Assembly (NCBI GenBank): GCA_903828035.1
Contig: CAIKKV010000181.1
Location: forward strand, 1-9,172
Length of the DNA: 9,172 bases
Direction of reading: 5' to 3'
Source: an uncultured bacterium
GTDB taxonomy: Bacteria; Verrucomicrobiota; Kiritimatiellia; CAIKKV01
Positions 1 through 7,649 of this stretch are shown here, in pieces. The position numbers were made by a program, and so were the translations under genes. The notes beneath the pieces were generated by a model. That model made no database searches and was not told the DNA's origin. It worked only from the letters and a program-made list of their open reading frames with translations. Position 1 is the stretch's first letter. Each line of letters opens with the position of its first letter.

Positions 1-287
1 CCGACTGCGCCTCGTCCGGCCTCGCCGTGCCCGGCGCCATGGCCAGCCTCACCCTGATCTTCGAAACGCGCCGCCACCTCGGCGTCCCCAGCTCCGCCCT
101 CCTCGTGCGCGCGGGAAAAACGATCGTCTTCGTCGCGCAGGGCGGAAAGGCCCGCCAGGTTGAAGTCGCCGCCGGCTGGCAGAACGATGGCTGGACGGAA
201 ATCCTCGTCGGCCTCGAGCCCGGCATGCGCGTCGTCACCGAGGGCCAGACCCAGCTCCGGGATGGCGCCCCCCTCGAAATCCTCTAA
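1..287 (+). CDS. RND efflux periplasmic adaptor (membrane fusion protein), C-terminal fragment
   Basis: This is the 3' end of a gene that begins before the window. The frame is open from base 3 (Asp-Cys-Ala-Ser-Ser) and gives 94 codons to a TAA at 285-287. The GTG at 27 and ATG at 39 are internal codons, not starts. Visible elements are a beta-barrel-like strand pair around LGVPSSALLV, then TIVFVAQGGKARQVEV, then EILVGLEPGMRVVTEGQ and a Leu-rich end (APLEIL). This order (VP..ALL, then a strand with V.V, then GL..G..VV..G...L.DG) is the usual beta-barrel plus membrane-proximal region of HlyD/AcrA-type adaptors. In that family the protein sits in the periplasm and links the inner-membrane pump to an outer-membrane channel. 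The permease starts 21 bases downstream on the same strand, which strongly supports the assignment. The lipoyl and hairpin domains and any lipoprotein signal are outside the window. Confidence 0.88.
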   Translation, partial: DCASSGLAVPGAMASLTLIFETRRHLGVPSSALLVRAGKTIVFVAQGGKARQVEVAAGWQNDGWTEILVGLEPGMRVVTEGQTQLRDGAPLEIL

Positions 288-296
288 CGCCCTGCC

Positions 297-302
297 GGGA
301 GG
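297..302 (+). promoter_or_regulatory. Ribosome binding site for the RND permease
   Basis: GGGAGG lies 6 bases before the ATG at 309, in the 21-base gap after the adaptor stop codon. It fixes the permease start and shows that the permease has its own translation initiation signal within the operon. Confidence 0.8.
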
Positions 303-308
303 CCCGCC

Positions 309-3300
309 ATGTTCCTAGCCACCGCCACAACCAAGCGCCCGATCGCGATGAGCTGCCTGCTCATCGCCCTGATCGTTCTCGGGCTCAACTCCTACCGCAA
401 GCTTTCCATCGAGAACATGCCCGCGGTGGACATTCCCTACGTCTCCATCAGCACCACCTGGGTGGGGGCCTCCCCCGAGGACGTTGAAAAGGACATCAGC
501 AAATACATCGAGGACGCCGTCTCGGGCATCGACGGGCTCAAGCACATCCAGTCCTCCAGCCTCGAGAATGTCAGCCTGGTCGCGCTCGAGTTCAACCTGT
601 CCGTCAATGTGGACGTCGCCGCCCAGGACGTCCGCGAAAAGCTCGACACGGTCCTCTCCAGGCTTCCGAAGGACGCCGACCGGCCCGTCATCCAGAAGGT
701 CAACTTCAACGCCGCGCCCATCGCCAACCTCTTCCTCTCCGGCGAGGCGCCCCTCGACGACCTGTATGACTACGCCGCCAACAAGCTCGCCGACCGCTTC
801 GCCACCGTGCCGGGCGTGGCGGAGGTGCAGATGATCGGCGGCAACGAGCGCGAAGTCTGGGTCGAGCTCGATCGCGAGGCGCTCGCGGCCGCGGGCCTCA
901 CCTCCTTCGACGTTGTCACCGCCCTGCAAGGCGGCATCCTCAGCCTGCCCGGGGGGCGCATCCGGGAGAAGGGCGACGAGGTCACCATCCGCTTCGACGC
1001 CGACTACCAGGCGATCCCCGACATCGCCGGCCTCGAGATCGCCAACCGGGGCGGCGCGCGCCGCCTGCTCCGCGACCTCGGCACCGTCCGCCAGGCGACG
1101 GCCGAGGTGCGCCAGCGCGCCATTCTCGACGGGCGGCAGGGCATCGTGCTCAAAATCGTCAAAAAGGCCGAGGGCAACATCGTCTCCGTCGTGAAGGAGT
1201 CGCGCAAGCGCTTCGCCGATATCCAGAAGGGCTTGCCCGGCGGCATGACCCTCGAGTGGGTTTCCGACGAGGCCGCCAACATCGAGGCGTCGGTCGACTC
1301 CGCGGTCTCCAGCGTCCTCGAGGCCGTCCTGCTCTGCGCCCTGATCCTCTTCGTCTTCCTGGTCGACATCCGCACCACGCTCATCGTCGCCATCACCATG
1401 CCCGTCACCATCTGCATCAGCCTGTTCTTCATGCAGCTGGCCGGCCAGAGCCTCAACACCGTCACCCTGCTGGCCATCGGCCTCTCCACCGGCGTGCTCG
1501 TCTCCAACTCCATCGTCGTGCTCGAAAACATCGTCGCCAAGTTCAAGGTGATGGACGATCACTGGGAAGCCGCGCGGATCGGGACCTCGGAGATGGCCGT
1601 GGCCGTCCTGGCCTCCGCCGGAACGAATGTCATCGTCATGTTCCCCATCGCCATGATGACGAGCCTGGTGGGCCGCGTGCTGGCCCCCTTCGCCATCACC
1701 ACGCTCATCGTCAACGCCGCCTCCATCTTCATCAGCTTCACCCTCACGCCCCTGCTCTGCGCCCTTCTCCTGAAGCCCGCTTCCAAGCAGCGGGACAGCG
1801 CCTTCCTCCGCTTCGGGAAGCGCTGGGACGAGGGATTCATGGCCTTCGCCACCCGGTACGTCAACGGCCTTCGCTTCATCGCCGGACGCCGCGGGATCAA
1901 CCTGGCCCTGGTGCTGGGGACCCTCCTCCTCTTCCTCCTGACCATGAAGCTCGGCGGCTCCCGCCTCGGCTTCAGCTTCTTCGAGCAGGACGACCGCGGC
2001 CGCGTCTTCGTCCGCGTCGAAACGCCCGCCTATTACGACCTGGAAAAAACCATCGCGCGGCTCAACGGCATCCAGGACCGCCTCCGGAAGTTCTCCGATC
2101 TCCGCCACGTCCTCACGACGGCCGGCAAGGCCGAATCCCAGAGCGGGCAGGCCAGCGAGGGTGTTTACATGGGGCAGATCGAGCTGTTCTTCGCGCCCAA
2201 GACCCAGCGCTCCTGGAGCATCCTTGCCCGGCTCTCCGAAATCCGCGCCCTCCTGGCCGATGAGACCGACTGCCTCGTCTCCGCCGCCATTCCCGGCAAA
2301 ATGGGCGGGCAAAGCTTCCAGATCGACCTGAATCTGGCCGGGGACGACCTCGACACCCTCGACCGCGCCGCCCTCGCCATCCAGGCTGCCGCCCGCAAGG
2401 TCCCCGGCGTGGACCAGCTTGAGACGACTGTTCGCGACACCAAGCCCGAAATTCGTGTGGTCCCCCGGCGGCCGGTCCTCTCCGACCTCGGCATTCCGCC
2501 CGCCCGGCTCGGCGCCATCGTCCGCGCCAACATCGAGGGCATCAAGGCCGCCGGCTACAAGTTCGGCGACCGCACCTATGACATCCGCGTCAAGCTCGCC
2601 GAGAGGGAAGGCAAGGAGCAGCTCCGCCAATTCCTGCTCCCCGGAACCAGCGGCCGCCCCATCCCCCTTGAAACCGTCGCCGACGTTGTCGACTCCATGA
2701 GCAAGGTCCAGATTTTCCGGGTCGACAAGCAGCGCACCGTCAAGCTTCTGGGCGACATCCAGAAAGGCGCCGCCATGAGCACCGTCGGCCAGGGCATCGC
2801 CCGCACGGTGGCCGAAAAGCAGCTGCTGCCCCCGGGCTATTCCCTCGCGAACTCCGGCATAAGCGAAATGATGGGCGAAGCCATTGCGGACTTCGGCGAG
2901 GCCATCCTGCTGGCCGCCTTCCTCACGCTTCTGACCCTGGCCGCCATCCTCGAGTCGTGGAGCCGCCCGGCCCTCGTGCTGCTGACGCTGCCCATGGGCC
3001 TGATCGGCGTGGTGGCGGCCCTGGTCTGGAGCGGCAGCGCCATCACCATCCTCGTCCTGCTAGGCGTCCTCATGCTGATCGGCGTGGTCGTGAACGCCGC
3101 CATCCTCATCGTCGACCGGATGGCGCAGCTTCTGGCGCAGGGCATGAATCGGCGCGAGGCCCTATTCACGGCCCTGACGGACGAGTTCCGGCCCGTCCTG
3201 ATGGTGGTTCTGGCCTCCGGCCTGGGCATGCTTCCCATCGCCATCAGCCGCGGCATCGGCTCCGAAAGCCGGGCGGGCATCGGCATCGCCTCCGTGGGCG

Positions 3301-3401
3301 GCATCCTCGTGGCGGGCGTCCTCACCCTGACGGTGCTCCCGCTTCTCTACGCCCTATTCACAGGCAAGCCCAAGGCGCCCCCCCCGGATGCCAAGCGTTA
3401 A
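309..3401 (+). CDS. RND-superfamily (HAE1-type) inner-membrane efflux permease with altered relay residues
   Basis: This complete 1030-residue protein is close to the length of AcrB-type pumps (about 1050). It has the duplicated RND plan. TM1 spans residues ~11-29 and is followed by a large periplasmic porter region with the family motif GASPEDVE (53-60). TM2-TM6 lie at ~335-490, a second periplasmic half at ~550-860, and TM8-TM12 at ~864-1017. ESWSRP at 882-887 and the TM4 and TM10 segments match the family well. Family members form trimers that export drugs, lipids or other small molecules through an adaptor and an outer-membrane channel, powered by the proton gradient. Unusually, residues aligned with AcrB D407, D408, K940, R971 and T978 are S399, N400, N929, E959 and V966, while E406 (AcrB E414) is kept. 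I see no replacement acidic residue in the middle of the TM segments. The substrate cannot be read from the sequence. The preceding adaptor gene supports an operon. No outer-membrane factor gene follows. Confidence 0.93.
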   Translation: MFLATATTKRPIAMSCLLIALIVLGLNSYRKLSIENMPAVDIPYVSISTTWVGASPEDVEKDISKYIEDAVSGIDGLKHIQSSSLENVSLVALEFNLSVNVDVAAQDVREKLDTVLSRLPKDADRPVIQKVNFNAAPIANLFLSGEAPLDDLYDYAANKLADRFATVPGVAEVQMIGGNEREVWVELDREALAAAGLTSFDVVTALQGGILSLPGGRIREKGDEVTIRFDADYQAIPDIAGLEIANRGGARRLLRDLGTVRQATAEVRQRAILDGRQGIVLKIVKKAEGNIVSVVKESRKRFADIQKGLPGGMTLEWVSDEAANIEASVDSAVSSVLEAVLLCALILFVFLVDIRTTLIVAITMPVTICISLFFMQLAGQSLNTVTLLAIGLSTGVLVSNSIVVLENIVAKFKVMDDHWEAARIGTSEMAVAVLASAGTNVIVMFPIAMMTSLVGRVLAPFAITTLIVNAASIFISFTLTPLLCALLLKPASKQRDSAFLRFGKRWDEGFMAFATRYVNGLRFIAGRRGINLALVLGTLLLFLLTMKLGGSRLGFSFFEQDDRGRVFVRVETPAYYDLEKTIARLNGIQDRLRKFSDLRHVLTTAGKAESQSGQASEGVYMGQIELFFAPKTQRSWSILARLSEIRALLADETDCLVSAAIPGKMGGQSFQIDLNLAGDDLDTLDRAALAIQAAARKVPGVDQLETTVRDTKPEIRVVPRRPVLSDLGIPPARLGAIVRANIEGIKAAGYKFGDRTYDIRVKLAEREGKEQLRQFLLPGTSGRPIPLETVADVVDSMSKVQIFRVDKQRTVKLLGDIQKGAAMSTVGQGIARTVAEKQLLPPGYSLANSGISEMMGEAIADFGEAILLAAFLTLLTLAAILESWSRPALVLLTLPMGLIGVVAALVWSGSAITILVLLGVLMLIGVVVNAAILIVDRMAQLLAQGMNRREALFTALTDEFRPVLMVVLASGLGMLPIAISRGIGSESRAGIGIASVGGILVAGVLTLTVLPLLYALFTGKPKAPPPDAKR

Positions 3402-3489
3402 CGGCTTCATTCAGAAAAGCAGCCATCTGTCCGTAGATTCACAATTTGGGGACACCAGAACTGGTTGTTTCTACATGGGAAAAAAGAGC
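3402..3489. other. Short convergent intergenic gap
   Basis: This 88-base gap separates the 3' ends of the convergent permease and repeat-protein genes. It is more AT-rich than the flanking genes. It contains a perfect 12-base dyad, ACCAGAACTGGT (3454-3465), followed on the plus strand by TGTTTCT, and a run of six A at 3480-3485 (six T on the minus strand) just after the minus-strand stop. Either could contribute to transcription termination. Neither forms a convincing intrinsic terminator, because the 12-base stem is short and no strong stem precedes the T-run. Confidence 0.5.
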
Positions 3490-6400
3490 CTATCGGAACA
3501 GAAGTATGATTCCGGGAGGCCCGACCCGCACCTTGATCCAATTGTCTTCAACAAACAGGGTATAGGTCTTTCCGACGCCGGGATTCTTGACGACCAGCGA
3601 AGCCGGATCGCCGGTCAACGCGCCCGTAAAGTGGATCAGATTGTAGACGCGGGAAACCTCCCAGGGATGGCCCTCCACATCCGCCAGCACCACATCGCCC
3701 CCATTGACCGTGAGGCCGCCGGTCACGTCGATCTGGTCGTTTGAGGCGGGCGACGCGCTGAGCTCAAAAACATTCGTGCTGCCGGCGTTGAGCGTCAAGC
3801 CGCCGACCTGCAGCGTGCCGCCGGGCGTTCCCTTCAGGCCGGGAGCCAGGCTGCCGCCGGCATAATTGGTCACCGCGCCCGCGCAGGCGCCGTCGCCGCT
3901 CAGGGTTCCCCCGCTGACCATGACAGGGCCCGCCCCGGCCAGGGTGCCTGTCACCTTCAGCGTGCCGTTGCTCACAATCGTGGCGCCCGTGTGCAAATAA
4001 TTGCCGCCCAGGGTCAGCGTGCCGGCCCCGTCCTTGATCAGGCTGCCGGTGGTGGCCGTGTTGGTGCCCAGGATAATGAGCGTCGCGAGGGCGTTGGTGA
4101 TGTCAATCTCGCTTCGCGAGTTGTTGGTAAGGGTGAACCCGCGGTCGGTGCTGTATTCGCCGGGCAAGGCCGTGAAGCTTAAGCTGCCGCCGCCCAGGAC
4201 CAGGTTTGTCGCGCCGCTGTCGGCCATGCCGATATTGCAGGCCACGCCGCCGTTTGCAATATTGGAAACGCTCAGCACGCCCGCGCTGATCGTCGTGAGG
4301 CCGCTGTAGGTGTTGGTGCCCGCCAGGACCCAGAGTCCCGTCCCCGTCTTGGCCAGATGGGTCCGGTTCGCGGCGCTGTTGTTCTGGATCACGCCGCGGA
4401 TGGCGCCCTGCCCCGCGCCGGAGCCCGTCAGGGTCAGCGTCTTGGAGCCGGCGCCGGTGGCGGTCACGTTGCTGGCCAGCGCCAGGCTGCCCGGGCCGGA
4501 CACATCCAGCGTGGCGGCGCCCGTCGTGCCGGGCAGGTTGATTTCCCGGTCGCTGGAGGAGTCGATGGCCCCCGCATAGCGCAGGATTCCGGCTACCGCC
4601 ACGCTCCCGATGGAGATGACCCCGTTAGCCGACGAACCGGGCTGGCCCAGGGAGCAGGCCTCGCCCACATTGGCCAGCTTCACGATCTCCACGGCACCGC
4701 CATTCATGAACACCTTGCCGGAAAACGTGTTGGCGGCATTCTGGATGAACTTAACGGCCGCGCCGGAATTGGTGAGGACTCCCGCCCCCGCCAGTTCAAC
4801 GCTGCACGTGGAAGCCCCCGTGCTGTTGAATATAAAATTGCCGCTGCTGGCCAGCGTCCCGTCTCCCAGGATCGAACCGGAGGTCAGCGTCACGATCCCG
4901 ACGGCGTCGGTATACGAGCCCATGTCGAGAACGGCGCCGGCCCCGTTGACCGTCAGGCCGCCGCTGCTGAGCGCGTTGTCGATTCCATATTGCAGCCGAC
5001 CGCTGGAAAGAGTGGTCAAGCCGGTATGATTGAGGGCCGCATTCAGCTTCAACGTTCCGGCGCCGGTCTTTGTCAGCACTCCGGCGTTCACGCTGTTGGT
5101 GCCGTTCAGCGTAAGCGTCGTGAGCGCATTCGTGACGTCGATCGTCAGGGCCACGCCGGCCGTGATGGTGAAGTTGCGGTCGATCTCCACAGTGCCGCCG
5201 CCGTATCGGAGCGTCGACGCGGTCTGCGCCTTCAGGTTGGTGATGGAATTATCCGAGGCGCCGATGCCGCTGGATGTGCCGCCGTCGGCCAGATTGGTGA
5301 CCAGCAGGACGCCGCCGTTCAAAACAGTGGGACCCTCATAAGAGTTGACGGCGCTCAGGAACAACGTTCCAGAGCCGCTTTTGACCAGGGAGCCTCCGGT
5401 GATCACCCCTGAAAGAACGCCGTCGATGACGGCGCTGCCCTGGTCCACCTGAACCGTCTTGGCGCTGCCGGACCCAAGGTTGATCGGGTTCTGGAAGTCA
5501 ACGGTCTTGTTGCCCGAAATGGAGCCCAGCATCAGCGCGCAACCGTTGGAAACAAAGCCGCCGATGTCCCAGGTGACGGGGTCCGAACTCCCGCCCAGGT
5601 TCACGATCCGGTCGGCATTCGTCGCCGCAAAGCCGCCGCTGACGGGCCCCCACTGGACCTGGTTGGTGTCCGTGCCCAGGCCCCGCTTGAAATCGGAACT
5701 GCCCAACAGCAGCACGCCGCTGAGGACCAGTGGACTGCCGCCGCCGTTCACGTCGATGCCGCCCGGCAGGGCGTTGGCGCTGCCCAGCGTCAAGCCGCCC
5801 CCCAGCACCCGCGTGACGCCGCTGTAGCTGTTATTGCCGCTCAGGACCAGCGTCCCCACGCCAAGCTTTTCAAGCCCGCCCGTCCCGGTCAGGTTGCCCG
5901 ACATCGTGGCCACACGGCTCGGATGTTCGACCTGCACCTTGCGTACGGAGCTGCCCAGGTTGACCGCATTGGTAAAGTTGATCGGAAACATCGCCGACGC
6001 CGAGTTCAGGACAAAGGTGGAAGGATTGAAGGCCGCATCACCCCACGTCAGGGCGGTGCCGGGCCCCAGATTGACCACGTTATTGGTGACGCCGCCGTTA
6101 AAGCCGCTGACACCACCGGGAATCGACACATTACCGGCCCCGGTTCCGCTGGGACGGTTAAACGGAGTGTCCATGCATTCGAACGCGGCCAAAGTGCCGC
6201 CGTTGATGACAAGGCCCCCCGCCGAGGGCAGGCAGCTGTTGGACGCGGCCAGCACGCCGTTGGAGATCGTCGTGCCGCCGGAGTAGTTGTTCGCGGCGCT
6301 GGTGAAAACAAGACGGCCGGCGCCCGCGCCGACCTTGGTCACCGCAAAGCCGCCCGTAATCTGCCCCTGCAACGCCAGGTTGGCGGTATTGAGCACGCCG

Positions 6401-7608
6401 ATCGAGGTGTCGCCCGTCAGGGTCACCGGTCCCGCCAGGCTGGCCGCCGTGGCGGCACTGTTCTGCAAGGCGCCATTGGTTCCCACGCCCGCGCCGACCA
6501 CCGAAACCGCCTCGCCGCCCACGGCCGCTTGAATGTCCAGCGAAGCGCCGCTGTTGACCGTCACGCCGCCGTTTGTCGCGCCCAACGCAAGGGCATTCGT
6601 CGCCCGCAACGTGCCGTTGGCCACGATGATCTGTTGGGAGTAGGTCCCGCTAGCTCCCCCCAGAATAAGCAAGTTCGTCCCCGCCTTGGTCAACGTGTAG
6701 GCGGCATTGGTCAGGTTGCCGCTCAGCGTGATGGCGCCGGTTCCGCCGATCCTGGCGTCGCCCTGCAACGTGATGATGCCGGCGCCGACCGACGCCGCCG
6801 TCGCGCTGGCGTTGATCACCGCCCCGCTCGCGGAAAGCCCCTCGCCGCTCAGGAAGAGGGGCTCCAGGATGGCGACCGCCTGCCCGTTCAGGTCCAGCAT
6901 GCCGCCGGCCGCGATGGTCGTGGCTCCCGCCGCCGAGCCAAGAGCGGCAATATGTCCAATCCGGAGGAGACCCGCGTTATTCGTGATGGGTCCGAAAAAC
7001 GAAGTCGTGTTGGGGCCGGACAGGAGCAGCGTCCCGCTGGCGTTGTTCATGGTGATGGTGCCGCCGCCGGTGATCACGTTTGTGATGGAAACCGTGCCCG
7101 CGCCGTCGATGGTCAGGTTCTTGTTCGTGAGCGTGAGGGCGCCCGTGTTGGAGACGATCAGGCCGGCGCCGGCCGTCCACGACTGGGAATTGGTCAGGAC
7201 CACCCCGCACGCGATCGTGAGGTTCCGCGTTCCTCCCGCCGGCGCCCATTTGATGCCCTCAGAGCCCAGGGTAAGCGTGCTTGTCCCTGAAGCAGGAATC
7301 GAGACATTCGCGCCGGGATTGCTCGCCCCATATAAAATGCCCAGCCAGTCCATCTTGAAGTTGGCGGTCGGGCCGTTCGTGCAGTTGGCGGCTGTGGCGA
7401 CCGTGCTATCCCATTTGGCGATATCGTTTATCCCGGGAGGCCCACCCGCCGGCAACCAAGCCCCTGCCGAGTCCAGTTTGTTGGTCGTATCCAGACGGGC
7501 ATAGGTTGCCCCCTGGACGGTCATCGCGGCACCCAGCAGGCTTGAAACCAATCCGACACGCGCCATAACGGCCGGAAAACGCCTGATCATCGGAATTAGA
7601 CGACTCAT
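3490..7608 (-). CDS. Large exported protein with autotransporter-associated beta-strand repeats (passenger-like beta-helix)
   Basis: This 1372-residue protein starts at ATG 7608-7606. A GAGGGG lies four bases upstream, and internal Met7 and Met15 lack such a signal. Residues 1-33 look like a Sec signal peptide: MSRLIPMIRR, a hydrophobic stretch around 18-31, and probable cleavage near VQG/A. The rest is Gly/Ala/Thr/Asn/Ser-rich and repetitive. At least nine copies of the motif G-T-L-x-L-x-G-x-N-x-Y-S-G-x-T-T-I-x-x-G-x-L begin near residues 192, 312, 432, 585, 747, 851, 952, 1091 and 1196. The clearest is GLWVLAGTNTYSGLTTISAG. This is the hallmark of autotransporter-associated beta-strand (PATR-type) repeats, which build right-handed beta-helices. 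A compact non-repetitive end (~1260-1372) contains NVFELSASPASNDQIDVTGG and finishes GPPGIILLFR. I see no C-terminal outer-membrane beta-barrel, PEP-CTERM motif, LPXTG or other anchor, so the export route past the inner membrane is unclear. It is likely extracellular or on the surface, perhaps in adhesion or a surface matrix. No catalytic motif is visible and the specific role is unknown. Confidence 0.88.
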   Translation of the reverse strand: MSRLIPMIRRFPAVMARVGLVSSLLGAAMTVQGATYARLDTTNKLDSAGAWLPAGGPPGINDIAKWDSTVATAANCTNGPTANFKMDWLGILYGASNPGANVSIPASGTSTLTLGSEGIKWAPAGGTRNLTIACGVVLTNSQSWTAGAGLIVSNTGALTLTNKNLTIDGAGTVSITNVITGGGTITMNNASGTLLLSGPNTTSFFGPITNNAGLLRIGHIAALGSAAGATTIAAGGMLDLNGQAVAILEPLFLSGEGLSASGAVINASATAASVGAGIITLQGDARIGGTGAITLSGNLTNAAYTLTKAGTNLLILGGASGTYSQQIIVANGTLRATNALALGATNGGVTVNSGASLDIQAAVGGEAVSVVGAGVGTNGALQNSAATAASLAGPVTLTGDTSIGVLNTANLALQGQITGGFAVTKVGAGAGRLVFTSAANNYSGGTTISNGVLAASNSCLPSAGGLVINGGTLAAFECMDTPFNRPSGTGAGNVSIPGGVSGFNGGVTNNVVNLGPGTALTWGDAAFNPSTFVLNSASAMFPINFTNAVNLGSSVRKVQVEHPSRVATMSGNLTGTGGLEKLGVGTLVLSGNNSYSGVTRVLGGGLTLGSANALPGGIDVNGGGSPLVLSGVLLLGSSDFKRGLGTDTNQVQWGPVSGGFAATNADRIVNLGGSSDPVTWDIGGFVSNGCALMLGSISGNKTVDFQNPINLGSGSAKTVQVDQGSAVIDGVLSGVITGGSLVKSGSGTLFLSAVNSYEGPTVLNGGVLLVTNLADGGTSSGIGASDNSITNLKAQTASTLRYGGGTVEIDRNFTITAGVALTIDVTNALTTLTLNGTNSVNAGVLTKTGAGTLKLNAALNHTGLTTLSSGRLQYGIDNALSSGGLTVNGAGAVLDMGSYTDAVGIVTLTSGSILGDGTLASSGNFIFNSTGASTCSVELAGAGVLTNSGAAVKFIQNAANTFSGKVFMNGGAVEIVKLANVGEACSLGQPGSSANGVISIGSVAVAGILRYAGAIDSSSDREINLPGTTGAATLDVSGPGSLALASNVTATGAGSKTLTLTGSGAGQGAIRGVIQNNSAANRTHLAKTGTGLWVLAGTNTYSGLTTISAGVLSVSNIANGGVACNIGMADSGATNLVLGGGSLSFTALPGEYSTDRGFTLTNNSRSEIDITNALATLIILGTNTATTGSLIKDGAGTLTLGGNYLHTGATIVSNGTLKVTGTLAGAGPVMVSGGTLSGDGACAGAVTNYAGGSLAPGLKGTPGGTLQVGGLTLNAGSTNVFELSASPASNDQIDVTGGLTVNGGDVVLADVEGHPWEVSRVYNLIHFTGALTGDPASLVVKNPGVGKTYTLFVEDNWIKVRVGPPGIILLFR
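4045..5208 (-). repeat. Internal duplicated block within the repeat protein (two copies, ends of this span)
   Basis: Two segments of the protein are clearly related copies. One covers residues ~801-872 and the other ~1142-1218. Both read as DR-FT-T, then a short strand, then ID-TNAL-TL-LGTN, then G-L-K-GAGTL-L, then L/N-HTG-T and a final G-L. The shared order of about ten motif positions shows duplication of a unit of roughly 72-77 residues. The identity is partial, so the duplication is not recent. The coordinates bracket both copies and the unrelated sequence between them. Confidence 0.6.
5332..6132 (-). repeat. Second internal duplication in the repeat protein (NLG-type units)
   Basis: Residues ~493-597 and ~650-759 form another pair of related ~105-110-residue units. 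Shared positions in order are a Gly-Phe turn, VNLG, a TW-containing strand, a Phe-containing strand ending in a Leu-Ser turn, F-N/Q-N-NLGS, a K-VQV strand, SG-L-G-G-L-K-G-GTL-LS, and NSY-G. Each unit ends in a standard autotransporter-associated repeat. The protein therefore has at least two kinds of longer repeat, each carrying the same terminal motif. Confidence 0.6.
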
Positions 7609-7612
7609 GAAA

Positions 7613-7618
7613 CCCCTC
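7613..7618 (-). promoter_or_regulatory. Ribosome binding site for the repeat protein
   Basis: On the minus strand GAGGGG is followed by TTTC and then ATG. The spacing is rather short (4 bases), but the purine run is strong, and it selects Met1 over Met7 and Met15. Confidence 0.65.
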
Positions 7619-7620
7619 TA

Positions 7621-7643
7621 CATACTACGTTAAACGTACCATG
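7621..7643. promoter_or_regulatory. Imperfect 23-base dyad, candidate operator or leader hairpin
   Basis: The core TACGTTAAACGTA (7626-7638) is a perfect inverted repeat around a single central base. Adding CAT and ATG at the outer ends extends it to 23 bases, with two mismatched pairs in each arm. It lies 12-35 bases upstream of the minus-strand start codon and just outside the ribosome binding site. It could bind a dimeric regulator over the promoter or start site, or act in the mRNA leader. The regulator is unknown. Confidence 0.4.
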
Positions 7644-7649
7644 AAGCGC

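Noticed and set aside
315..2630. A 771-codon antisense open frame across the permease gene
   Set aside because: It has an extreme Gly/Asp/Glu composition with no domain, and it mirrors the codon pattern of the permease. Long antisense frames are expected opposite GC-rich genes. The plus strand is a clear RND protein.
3478..3514. Possible intrinsic terminator of the repeat-protein gene (T-run on the minus strand after the stop)
   Set aside because: Only a four-pair GGAA/TTCC stem can be drawn before it, with a large loop and intervening bases, so it is too weak to call.
3490..3560. PEP-CTERM or other C-terminal sorting signal on the repeat protein
   Set aside because: There is no PEP motif, no transmembrane helix of adequate length and no basic cluster after one; only a short IILLF stretch before the terminal Arg.
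5923..7290. A 455-codon plus-strand frame opposite the repeat protein
   Set aside because: It is Arg/Gly/Ala-rich with no recognisable domain, and it is the shadow of the repetitive minus-strand gene. The other plus-strand frames in 3388-7504 are rejected for the same reason.
3490..7608. CRISPR-like or DNA-level tandem repeat array
   Set aside because: The repetition is at protein level with degenerate codons and variable spacing. No near-identical DNA repeats with regular spacers were seen.
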